64,000 bases of DNA, from positions 248,001 through 312,000 of the forward strand of contig DATCMB010000021.1 in the NCBI GenBank assembly GCA_036563615.1, written 5' to 3'. This stretch comes from Candidatus Binatia bacterium (GTDB lineage: Bacteria; Desulfobacterota; Binatia; UBA12015). Positions within the stretch are counted from its first letter, which is position 1; each line of letters opens with the position of its first letter. Both the position numbers and the translations under genes were made by a program. The notes beneath the pieces are model-generated. The model searched no databases, was not told the origin of the DNA, and saw nothing but the letters and a program-made list of their open reading frames with translations. This document shows, piece after piece, positions 51,138 through 58,586 of the stretch.

Positions 51138-52349
51138 TCAGCGCGCGAGCTTGACCGGCCCGATGCCGAAGCGCAGGTCGCGCTGCTGCTCGAGCCAGGC
51201 GCGCTGCGCCCAGGCGCGACCGCCGATCCGCTTGCCGAGGCGCTTGGCGACGCCGAGCAGGAGCGGCGCGAAGCGGCTGTTCCAGCCGCGCGCGTCGCGG
51301 TGCTGCAGCGTCTGCGCGCGCGCGATCTCGGGCTCGCGCTCGCGCTGCACCGCCTCGGTCGCCGCGGCGAGCCTCTCCGCGCCCCAGCCCGCGCGCGCCG
51401 CCGCGACGACGTGGTTCGCCGTGACGATCGCGTCGCGCAGCGCGACGTTGATCCCCTGCGCACGGATCGGCGCCATCGGGTGCGCGGCGTCGCCGATCGC
51501 GAGCACGCCGGGCGCCGACCAACGGCGGCAGCGGCCGACGATCACGTCGAGCACGACCGGCCCTTCGACGTCGCCACGCACCGCCTGGACGTGGTCCGCG
51601 AGCCAGCGGGGCAGCGGCCTGACGAGCTCGTCGAGCCACGCGGCGCCGCGACGCTCGCGGTAGGCGCCCTTGCGCAGCACGAGAGCGAACTGCAGACGGC
51701 CGTCCCACGAGGTGTAGCAGGCGGCCTGCGTCGTCGCCGACGCGAACATCATGAACGAGCAGCGCTCGCGCAGCTCGTCGGGCGCGGGCATCTTGAACCA
51801 CAGGACGTCGTAGTGCTCGGGCGAGCGCACGAGCTCGAGGCCCGCGCGCGCCCGCACCGTGGAGGCGCGACCGTCGCAGGCGATCACGAGGTCGGCCTCG
51901 AGCTCCTGGGCGCCGCTCGCGCCGAGGACGCTCACGCCGCGCACGCGGCCGTCGGCGTGCAGCAGGTCGCGCACGCCGGCGCCGGTCAGCAAGTGGAACG
52001 CCGGCTCGCGCCTGGCTTCGGCCACCATGCGCTCGAGCAGCGCGGGCTGCGGCACGATGCGCACCGCGCGCTCGCCGAGCTCGGCGATGGGCTCGGGAAC
52101 GCGGAAGATCGGCTCGCCGTCGATGAAGATCTCCCAGCCCTCGAGGCGGCGCGCGCCGAGCTGATCGAGCGCGGAGCCGAGCCCCATCTCGTGCAGCGCG
52201 TCGACGCCAGACGGCATGAGCGCCTCGCCACGGAAGACCCGATCGAAGCTCGTCTCGCGCTCGACGAGCGTCACGTCGACGCCCGCGCGCGCGAGCAGCA
52301 GCGCGGTTGCGGCGCCGGCGGGACCGGCGCCCACGACGACCACCTTCAT
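51138..52349 (-). CDS. FAD-dependent aromatic-type monooxygenase
   Basis: A 403-residue group-A flavoprotein hydroxylase. The FAD-binding VVGAGPAGAATALLLARAGVDVTLVE opens the protein, LVIACDGRASTVRARAGL is the D-G motif, and VLAIGDAAHPMAPIRAQGINVALRDA is the second FAD motif. The subgroup includes 2-polyprenyl-6-methoxyphenol hydroxylases and halogenases without Trp motif. Substrate unknown. It is convergent with the acyl-CoA dehydrogenase. Confidence 0.92.
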   Translation of the reverse strand: MKVVVVGAGPAGAATALLLARAGVDVTLVERETSFDRVFRGEALMPSGVDALHEMGLGSALDQLGARRLEGWEIFIDGEPIFRVPEPIAELGERAVRIVPQPALLERMVAEARREPAFHLLTGAGVRDLLHADGRVRGVSVLGASGAQELEADLVIACDGRASTVRARAGLELVRSPEHYDVLWFKMPAPDELRERCSFMMFASATTQAACYTSWDGRLQFALVLRKGAYRERRGAAWLDELVRPLPRWLADHVQAVRGDVEGPVVLDVIVGRCRRWSAPGVLAIGDAAHPMAPIRAQGINVALRDAIVTANHVVAAARAGWGAERLAAATEAVQREREPEIARAQTLQHRDARGWNSRFAPLLLGVAKRLGKRIGGRAWAQRAWLEQQRDLRFGIGPVKLAR

Positions 52350-52470
52350 CGCGACCGCCCGTCGTCGTGGCTGCCCGAGCGCACGAGATCGCTCACATCA
52401 CGAGCGCGCGACGCCGTCGAGATGACCCGAACGCGCCGGCCAGCGTGCAACCGCCCGTGCGCCGCCGACG

Positions 52471-53388
52471 TCACTTCTTCGGCCGGCTGCCGTAGTCGCC
52501 GAACGGGTCGTCGCGCTCGCGCACCGCCTGGCGGAAGCCGACCTTCTGCGCGCGCGCGACGAAGTCGAGCCCTTCCTGCGTGTGGCGCGCGATGCCGTCG
52601 AACAGCGTGCCGAGCATGCGCGACGACGCGAAGCCCATGTTCTCGACCGTTTGATTGACGAGCAGCTTCAGCATCACGAGCTGGTTCAGCGGCAGACGCG
52701 CCATGCGCTCGGCGAGCGCGGTCGCCCGCTCGAGGAGCTCGTCGTCGGGCACGACCTCGAGCACGAGGCCGATCTCCGCCGCGGTACGCGCGGGGATCTC
52801 GTCGCCGGTCAGGAGGTAGCGCTTCGCGCGCTCGGCGCCGAGCCGGTAGACCCACATCGCCGTCGTCGGCGTGCCCCAGACGCGTGCGGGCGGGTAGCCG
52901 AAGCTCGCATTCTCGGCGGCGACGATGATGTCGGCGCACAGCACCATGTCGGTGCCGCCGCCGATGCACCAGCCCTGCACCGCAGCGATGGTCGGCTTCC
53001 GCGCGTACCAGAGCTTCATGTAGGTCGCGACGAAGCGCTCCATCATGCGCAGGTCGGCGATCGAGTCCCAGACGCGGCGCTCGCCGGGCGCGTTGCCCGG
53101 ACGCCACGGCGCCTCGACCTCCGCGCGCTGCGTGGCGACCTCTTCCGCCGCGCCGCCCGTCACCTCCGCCGCCTGCGCCGTCGTCGACCAGTCGAGGCCG
53201 TAGCCGGCGCAGAATGCGCGGCCCTCGGCGCGCAGCAGGATGACGCGCACGTCGCGGTCGGCCTCGGCGTCGTCGATCGCCTGCGCGAGCTCGTCGCGCA
53301 GCGCGGGCGTGATGGTGTTGTACTCGGCGGCGCGACACAGGATGACGTGGCGCACGCCGTTCGCCGTCTCGGTGCGAAGCGTCGTCAC
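52471..53388 (-). CDS. Enoyl-CoA hydratase/isomerase
   Basis: A 305-residue crotonase-fold protein. Oxyanion-hole segments EGRAFCAGYGLDWS and VQGWCIGGGTDMVLCADIIVA are intact, with ASFGYPPARVWGTP following. The two usual glutamates of hydratases are not both obvious (the second position reads PPARVWG), so isomerase, hydrolase or dehydratase activity is possible. It follows the MaoC gene by 3 bases on the same strand, so they form an operon. Confidence 0.88.
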   Translation of the reverse strand: MTTLRTETANGVRHVILCRAAEYNTITPALRDELAQAIDDAEADRDVRVILLRAEGRAFCAGYGLDWSTTAQAAEVTGGAAEEVATQRAEVEAPWRPGNAPGERRVWDSIADLRMMERFVATYMKLWYARKPTIAAVQGWCIGGGTDMVLCADIIVAAENASFGYPPARVWGTPTTAMWVYRLGAERAKRYLLTGDEIPARTAAEIGLVLEVVPDDELLERATALAERMARLPLNQLVMLKLLVNQTVENMGFASSRMLGTLFDGIARHTQEGLDFVARAQKVGFRQAVRERDDPFGDYGSRPKK

Positions 53389-53391
53389 GGC

Positions 53392-54222
53392 TCAGGCGCT
53401 GATGGTCGCGGCGGCGTTCGTCAGCACGACCTCGCCGCGCTCCTTGGTCTTCGCCTGCACGACGATGCGGGTCGGGCTCTCCTGCCACATCTCGCTGACG
53501 ATCGTCTCGCCCGGGTAGACGACGCCCGAGAAGCGCACCTCGAAGTCCTTCATGCGCGCCGGATCGGAGTCGCAGAAGGTGTGCAGGATCGCGCGTCCGA
53601 CGTGGCCGAACGTGCAGAGCCCGTGCAGGATCGGCTTCGGATAGCCGGCGATCGCCGCCATCTGCGGATCGGCGTGCAGCGGGTTCATGTCGCCCGACAG
53701 CCGGTACAGCAGCGCCTGCCACTCGAGCGTCGGCATCTCGACCACCGCGTCGGGCTTGCGCTCGGGCGGCACGTTCTTCGGACCGGACGGACCGCGGTCG
53801 CCGCCGAAGCCGCCCTCGCCGCGGACGAACGTCGTGAAGGTGTTCTTGAACAGCAGCTTGCCGCTCTCGTCGCGGCTCTCGACCTCGACCACGACGACCG
53901 CGCCCTTGATCTTGTCGTAGAGCGCGACCACGGTCGGCTCGCTCACGACCTTCGCGCGCGTCGGGATCGGACCCGCGAGCTCGATGCGCTGCTCGCCGTG
54001 CAGGATCATCATGGGATTGACCTGCATGGCGCCGCCCATGGTGAACATCGCAGGGAACGCGGGGATCACCGCGAAGGTCGGCAGGACCTTGAGGTTCTGC
54101 TCGTACGCGAACGGCAGCGACGTCTCGCCGACGCCGAGCGCGTACAGCATGACGTCCTTCTCGCTCCACTCGGCGGTGCTCTTCTCGAGCTTCTTACCGA
54201 CGATGCTTGGGTCGATGGGCAT
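53392..54222 (-). CDS. MaoC-like (R)-specific enoyl-CoA hydratase, two hot-dog domains
   Basis: A 276-residue hydratase-2-type protein. The N-terminal hot-dog (MPIDPSIVGKKLEKSTAEWSEKDVMLYALGVG) resembles the N-half of MFE-2 hydratases. The C-terminal hot-dog holds the catalytic hydratase-2 motif YRLSGDMNPLHADPQMA (D and H) with GYPKPILHGLCTFG. Together with the SDR at 2833 (MFE-2 dehydrogenase-like) it would complete the R-specific beta-oxidation steps. Start at the ATG for MPIDPS; divergent from purU with a 46-base gap. Confidence 0.92.
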   Translation of the reverse strand: MPIDPSIVGKKLEKSTAEWSEKDVMLYALGVGETSLPFAYEQNLKVLPTFAVIPAFPAMFTMGGAMQVNPMMILHGEQRIELAGPIPTRAKVVSEPTVVALYDKIKGAVVVVEVESRDESGKLLFKNTFTTFVRGEGGFGGDRGPSGPKNVPPERKPDAVVEMPTLEWQALLYRLSGDMNPLHADPQMAAIAGYPKPILHGLCTFGHVGRAILHTFCDSDPARMKDFEVRFSGVVYPGETIVSEMWQESPTRIVVQAKTKERGEVVLTNAAATISA

Positions 54223-54268
54223 GGCCCGTTCTTGCCCTTTGTCCGCTCGCAAGCAAGTCTGTCCGCCC

Positions 54269-55153
54269 ATGGCACGAAGCGTCAATCTCGCGGTTCTTTC
54301 CGTGATCGGCCGCGATCAGAAAGGGGTGGTGGCGCGCGTCTCGACCTACCTCGCGAGCCTCGGGATCAACATCGAGGACATCGTCCAGCGCGTCGTCGAA
54401 GGCTTGTTCGTGATGACCATGAAGATCGACGTCGGCGAGATGACGGCGTCGCTCGACGAGCTCGTGCTCGGCCTCAAGGAGATCGGGCGCGAGATCAACA
54501 TGGAGGTGTCGCTGCGGCTGCTCGCCGAGCGTCCGCGGCGCCGCGTCGTGATCCTGGTGAGCAAGGAGCCGCACTGCCTCGAGGCGCTGATCCGCGAGCG
54601 CGACCGCGGCACGATCCCCGCAGAGTACCTGATGGTGCTCTCGAACCACGACGTGCTGCGTCCGATCGCGGAGCAGCACGGCCTGCCCTTCGCGTGGCAC
54701 CCCGCGGACGACAAGCAGGCGCACTTCCGCTTCATCGGCGAGCGGCTCGCGGAGCTGCAGCCCGATCTCGTGGTGCTCGCGCGCTACATGCAGATCCTGC
54801 CGCCGGAGATCGTCAACCGCTTCCCGAGCCGCATCATCAACATCCACCCGTCGCTGCTGCCGTATCACCCGGGCGCCAACGCATACCGCCAGGCGTTCGA
54901 GGAAGGCGTGCGGGTGTCGGGCTGCACGGCGCACTTCGTCACCGAGCAGCTCGACCAGGGGCCGGTCATCCTCCAGGACGTGTTCCACATCCGCGTCGGC
55001 GAGGACACGCTCGAGGACGTCAAGGCGCGCGGCAAGGCGCTCGAGGCCGAGGTGCTCGCGCGCGCGGTGCAGCTCTTCGTCACCGATCAGCTCGTGGTGA
55101 AGGACAAGAAGGTGATCTTCCGCCCCGGGATGAGCCCCGAGAGCGCGAGCTGA
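54269..55153 (+). CDS. purU: Formyltetrahydrofolate deformylase
   Basis: A 294-residue protein: N-terminal ACT domain (~5-80, LAVLSVIGRDQKGVVARVSTYLASLGINIEDI) and formyltransferase/hydrolase domain (~90-285). The catalytic Asn-His-Asp set is in RIINIHPSLLPYHPGANAY and EQLDQGPVI. It hydrolyses 10-formyl-THF to THF and formate, balancing one-carbon and purine metabolism; the ACT domain senses glycine or methionine in known enzymes. Confidence 0.95.
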   Translation: MARSVNLAVLSVIGRDQKGVVARVSTYLASLGINIEDIVQRVVEGLFVMTMKIDVGEMTASLDELVLGLKEIGREINMEVSLRLLAERPRRRVVILVSKEPHCLEALIRERDRGTIPAEYLMVLSNHDVLRPIAEQHGLPFAWHPADDKQAHFRFIGERLAELQPDLVVLARYMQILPPEIVNRFPSRIINIHPSLLPYHPGANAYRQAFEEGVRVSGCTAHFVTEQLDQGPVILQDVFHIRVGEDTLEDVKARGKALEAEVLARAVQLFVTDQLVVKDKKVIFRPGMSPESAS

Positions 55154-55180
55154 GCGGCAATCCGTGGCGCGAGGAGCTGC

Positions 55181-55621
55181 CTAAAAGCCGAGCAGCTCCT
55201 CGCGCAGGTTCGGGGTCGGCGTCGGCCCGGTGATGGGCTCGCTGCGCTCGACGGTCTCGACCAGCACGAACTGCGAGCCGAGCTGCGTGTAGCCGGTGAT
55301 CTTCAGCAGCTGGTTCGGCTGCGCGGTCGCGATCTTCTGGATCAGCTCGTCGTCGCCGGTGAAGATGAAGTTGGGCTTGATCATCTCGACCTGCTGCAGG
55401 AGGTCGGCGCCCATCACCGGCCCTCCCGACAGCGACTTGATGTCGGTCATCGCGAACTTGCGCATCGGGCCCTCGCCGACCCGCACCTCGAGCTCTTCCC
55501 AGGCCTTCGTTTCCTGTCGCGTGGCGCCGAGGTAGCCCTCGATGCGCACCTGCACTTGACGGGACTGATCGAATCCGCCGGTGAGAAGGACCGTCAAGAG
55601 CGCGATCGCGATCGACGTCAT
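55181..55621 (-). CDS. Small exported protein of unknown function
   Basis: A 146-residue protein starting with MTSIAIALLTVLLTGGF, a probable signal peptide. The mature part is beta-rich (QVQVRIEGYLGATRQETKAWEELEVRVG, GSQFVLVETVERSEPITGP) with no cysteine. No family recognised. Pattern LQQVEMIKPNFIFTGDDELIQKIATAQPNQLLKITGYTQLGS reads like a small lipocalin or OB-like fold, but this is a guess. It converges with purU. Confidence 0.6.
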   Translation of the reverse strand: MTSIAIALLTVLLTGGFDQSRQVQVRIEGYLGATRQETKAWEELEVRVGEGPMRKFAMTDIKSLSGGPVMGADLLQQVEMIKPNFIFTGDDELIQKIATAQPNQLLKITGYTQLGSQFVLVETVERSEPITGPTPTPNLREELLGF

Positions 55622-55738
55622 GCAAGCAGCATACGCGCCACCGCGCGAGGCGTCCAACGTGGTGTGGCAAGATGCCCCGACGTCGGCGGTGTGCGTCGAT
55701 CGCGCGACCCAATCCAGGCCCGCTCATCACCGCATCGC

Positions 55739-55752
55739 GTGATCGCGATCAC
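55739..55752. promoter_or_regulatory. Perfect 14-bp palindrome GTGATCGCGATCAC
   Basis: Fully symmetric site between two divergent genes, 117 bases from the start of the small exported protein. It could be an operator for that gene or for the histone-like gene; its GATC steps are also methylase targets. Confidence 0.35.
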
Positions 55753-55825
55753 GTCGCAGCAGACGCCAAGGCGCCGCGACGCGTCATCCGATCGCGCATC
55801 AAGCATACCGTCCGCGACACCCAGC

Positions 55826-55881
55826 TTGACGCGTGTCAAACCTTACCAGTTGCTTGACTATCGACACGCCGTCGGCTAACC
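55826..55881 (+). promoter_or_regulatory. Inverted repeat TTGAC-GCGT-GTCAA and candidate promoter
   Basis: The repeat at 55826-55839 is exact. It is followed by TTGACT (55854-55859) and, 16 bases on, CTAACC (55876-55881), a weak sigma-70-like pair that would transcribe the histone-like gene with a ~215-base leader. The repeat lies just upstream of the -35, where an activator or repressor could act. Confidence 0.3.
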
Positions 55882-56104
55882 ACGACCGAGTCCCCATCCG
55901 AACGAGGGAACCTCGGCCGGGTTGTAGAGGGGATGACGCGCGTCGCACCGTGCATGGGGCGCGGAGACGGCGTTCGTGGGTTGAGGAGGCGCTCCGGCGC
56001 ACCCGGCGTAGTCGTTGCGCAGTCCCGCTCGGGTCGAAGCGGAGCGTCGGCGCGTCGAGCGAAAAGCTCCGCGCAAGCCAGGTTCCCAGAAAGCGAGCGA
56101 TCAC

Positions 56105-56506
56105 ATGCAAAAGGACGAATCGCAGATCAGCCGCCAGGCGCGCTGGCAGCGGAAGCATCGCGCCATGGGCCTGTGCGTGCTCTGCAGCCGTCCGGCGTAC
56201 AAGGGCTGGCGCTGCAAGAAGCACTACGAGCAGCACAAGATCACGATGCGCCTGCGCTACATCCCGAAGGTGCGCGGACGCTACAAGGTCGGCGGCACCT
56301 CGACGGCGAGCGAGTTCACGGCGAAGCGCTCGACCACGAAGACGCGCGCCACGGCCGCGAAGAAGACGACCGCCAAGAAGGCCGCGGCCAAGACCACGGC
56401 GCGCGTGCGCAAGACGACGACCACCAAGAAGGTCGCCGCTCGCAAGACCACGGCGCGCAAGACGACCACGCGTCGCACGACCGCCAAGAAGGCCGCCAAG
56501 GCCTGA
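56105..56506 (+). CDS. Histone-H1-like Lys/Ala/Thr-rich nucleoid protein with N-terminal zinc finger
   Basis: A 133-residue basic protein from the ATG for MQKDESQ. The N-terminal third holds C24, C27, C37 and H40 (CVLCSRPAYKGWRCKKH), a likely zinc finger. From ~70 to the end the sequence is a low-complexity tail of KTTAKKAA-type units like eukaryotic H1 and bacterial HctB/AlgP/BphA-type proteins. It should coat DNA nonspecifically. A terminator hairpin follows. The tail uses many AAG and ACC codons, unlike the neighbouring genes. Confidence 0.82.
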   Translation: MQKDESQISRQARWQRKHRAMGLCVLCSRPAYKGWRCKKHYEQHKITMRLRYIPKVRGRYKVGGTSTASEFTAKRSTTKTRATAAKKTTAKKAAAKTTARVRKTTTTKKVAARKTTARKTTTRRTTAKKAAKA

Positions 56507-56517
56507 AAGCCTTTCGG

Positions 56518-56543
56518 CCGGGGCGATGGCAACGTCGCCCCGG
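56518..56543 (+). terminator. Hairpin after the histone-like gene
   Basis: CCGGGGCGA and TCGCCCCGG form a 9-bp stem with an 8-base loop, 12 bases after the stop; a weak T-rich run (TCGCTTTCTC) follows. Confidence 0.65.
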
Positions 56544-56672
56544 TCGCTTTCTCACCTCAGCAAAGCACCTCTCCGAAGCACCATCCCAGCGCGCCGCTCA
56601 GACGGCGCCCCTACCTTCGTATCTCCACGCCCCCGTTTGACTGACCGGCGGCGAACGACGAAACGATCCCGC

Positions 56673-57710
56673 ATGGCGAAGACGATGCGGGCGGTTGGCT
56701 GCCGCGAGCCCGGCAAGGTGTTCGTGCACGACGTTCCGATGCCCGAGCCCGGGCCGGGCGAGGTCCTGCTGCGTGTCAGCCGCTGCGGCATCTGCGGCAC
56801 CGACCTGCACTGGTTCCACGGCGCGATCCCGATCCCGTCGGTGTGCCCGGGGCACGAGATCAGCGCCGTGGTCGCCGACGTCGGCGCCGGCGTGACCGGC
56901 GTCAAGCCGGGAGATCGCGTCGCCGTCGAGGGGATCCGCGTCTGCGGGACGTGCGACTACTGCCGCAGCAGCGACTACCAGCGCTGCCGCGCGGTGGGCA
57001 TGATCGGCATCACCGTCCCGGGCGGCTTCGCCGACTACATGGTGACGACGCCGCGCCACGTCTTCGCGATCCCCAAGGACGTCGACGACGAGACCGCGCA
57101 GCTCACCGAGCCGCTCGCGGTGTCGGTGCACGCGCTGCGGCTCGCGCGCCTCGAGATGGGGCAGCGCGTCCTCGTGCTCGGCGCGGGCACGATCGGCTTG
57201 ACGGCGGTCGCAGCCGCCAAGGCGGGCGGCGCGGGCGAGATCGCGGTCACCGCGCGCCGTCCGCAGCAGAAGAAGGCCGCGCTCGCGCTCGGCGCGACCC
57301 GCGTGTTCGACTCGTCCGAGTCCGGCGAGCTCATGTCGTGGGCCTTCGACAACCCGGTCGACGTGGTGGTCGAGACGGTCGGCGACGCGACTTCGTCGCT
57401 TGCCGACGCGCTGAACTGCGTCCGGCCCGGCGGCTCGATCGCCATCGTCGGCGTGTTCATGCAGCCGCCGCAGCTCAACGCGCTCCTCGTCATGATGAAG
57501 GAGGCGCACCTGGTCGGCTCGCTGTGCTACGGCGCCGCCGGCTCGCGGGCCGACTTCGACATCGCACTCGACATCCTGGCGCGCGACGGCGCGACCATCC
57601 GCCGCGAGCTCGTCACCCACCGCTTCCCGCTCGAGCGGATCGAGGAGGGCTTCGCCGCGGCCAACGACAAGACGACCGGGTCGATCAAGGTCAGCATCGC
57701 GCCCGCGTAA
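56673..57710 (+). CDS. Zinc-dependent alcohol/polyol dehydrogenase (MDR family)
   Basis: A 345-residue medium-chain dehydrogenase. The catalytic zinc site uses CGICGTDLHWFHG and PGHEI; the structural zinc knuckle is four cysteines in CGTCDYCRSSDYQRC. GAGTIGLTAVAAAKAGGAGEIAVT is the NAD(P) fold. It resembles sorbitol/threonine dehydrogenases and 2,3-butanediol-type enzymes. Start ATG at 56673, after an AACGA-type weak site. Confidence 0.92.
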   Translation: MAKTMRAVGCREPGKVFVHDVPMPEPGPGEVLLRVSRCGICGTDLHWFHGAIPIPSVCPGHEISAVVADVGAGVTGVKPGDRVAVEGIRVCGTCDYCRSSDYQRCRAVGMIGITVPGGFADYMVTTPRHVFAIPKDVDDETAQLTEPLAVSVHALRLARLEMGQRVLVLGAGTIGLTAVAAAKAGGAGEIAVTARRPQQKKAALALGATRVFDSSESGELMSWAFDNPVDVVVETVGDATSSLADALNCVRPGGSIAIVGVFMQPPQLNALLVMMKEAHLVGSLCYGAAGSRADFDIALDILARDGATIRRELVTHRFPLERIEEGFAAANDKTTGSIKVSIAPA

Positions 57711-57743
57711 GGGTGCGCGCCATGCGGCGTCGATACCGCCCAG

Positions 57744-58586
57744 ATGATGCGGCATGGGGTGATGGAGGCGGGCTTCGCGGCCGCGGCGACCGCCGGGACG
57801 CTGGCCGTGCCGCTGCCCGCGCGCGGCTTTGCGGGCGGCGGACGGCGCGGGACGGCCGTGAAGAGCGACGCTAGCCGCCGCGGCGCGCCGAGCGGCCGCG
57901 CCTCCGGCACGGGCGCGAAGGAGCCCGAGCACGCCGCAGGGGACGCCACCGGCCCGAGCGACGCCTTCGCGCGCGGCCAGGACTTCATCGCCCGCTGCAT
58001 CGCCGGCGACCCGGCGACGCGCGACGAGTTCGTCACCGAATACACGGGGCTGATCCGCTTCGCGATCGCCGGCGTGCTGCGCCACCGCGGGGTGACGCTT
58101 TTGCGCGAAGAGATCGACGACCTCGCGCACAACGTCATCGTCTCGCTGTTCGACCGCGACTGCCGCAAGCTCAAAATGTACGAGGGGCGCAACCAGGCGT
58201 CGTTCGCGACCTTCGTGCGCGTCTGCGCGACGCGGCTGACGCTCGATCACCTGCGCTACCGCCAGCGGCGTCCCGCGATCGCGGCCGACGCGATCCAGGT
58301 CGAGCCCAGCGGCGAGGCGCGCGACGTGCTCGCCGAGTCGCCCGCGCCCGGCCCCGATCCCGAGCAGCAGGCAGCGACGAGCGAGGAGATCGAGCGGCTG
58401 CGCCGTCTGGTCGCGGAGCTGCCCGCGCGCGAGCAGCTTCTGGTACGCCTGCACTTCGTGGACGGGCTCGACGTCCCCGAGGTCGCGCGCGTGCTCGGCA
58501 TCACGGAGAACGCGACCCACGTGCTGAAGTCGCGCGTGCGCGCGAAGCTGCGGGACCAGATGCAAGACGAGGAACGAGATGCGTAG
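57744..58586 (+). CDS. ECF-type sigma factor with long N-terminal extension
   Basis: A 280-residue protein. The first ~75 residues are a Gly/Ala/Arg-rich extension, so the true start may be later (for example the GTG at 57858). Sigma region 2 is in RDEFVTEYTGLIRFAIAGVLRHRG, then DDLAHNVIVSLFDRD and NQASFATFVRVCATRLTLDHLRYRQRR. Region 4 is LPAREQLLVRLHFVDGLDVPEVARVLGITENATHVLKSRVRAKLR. The following gene overlaps by 8 bases and is its anti-sigma factor. Confidence 0.9.
   Translation: MMRHGVMEAGFAAAATAGTLAVPLPARGFAGGGRRGTAVKSDASRRGAPSGRASGTGAKEPEHAAGDATGPSDAFARGQDFIARCIAGDPATRDEFVTEYTGLIRFAIAGVLRHRGVTLLREEIDDLAHNVIVSLFDRDCRKLKMYEGRNQASFATFVRVCATRLTLDHLRYRQRRPAIAADAIQVEPSGEARDVLAESPAPGPDPEQQAATSEEIERLRRLVAELPAREQLLVRLHFVDGLDVPEVARVLGITENATHVLKSRVRAKLRDQMQDEERDA

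Larger units (their letters stand above)
55622..56104. other. Long upstream region of the histone-H1-like gene
   Basis: About 480 bases without a gene. They hold a perfect 14-bp palindrome, a second inverted repeat and a possible promoter, listed next. Between 55890 and 56100 I see only a moderately GC-rich leader; a long 5' leader would be unusual and may be regulatory. Confidence 0.5.

Noticed and set aside
55854-55881. A confident housekeeping promoter for the histone-like gene
   Set aside because: The -10 element is poor and the leader would be ~215 bases; kept only as a low-confidence candidate.
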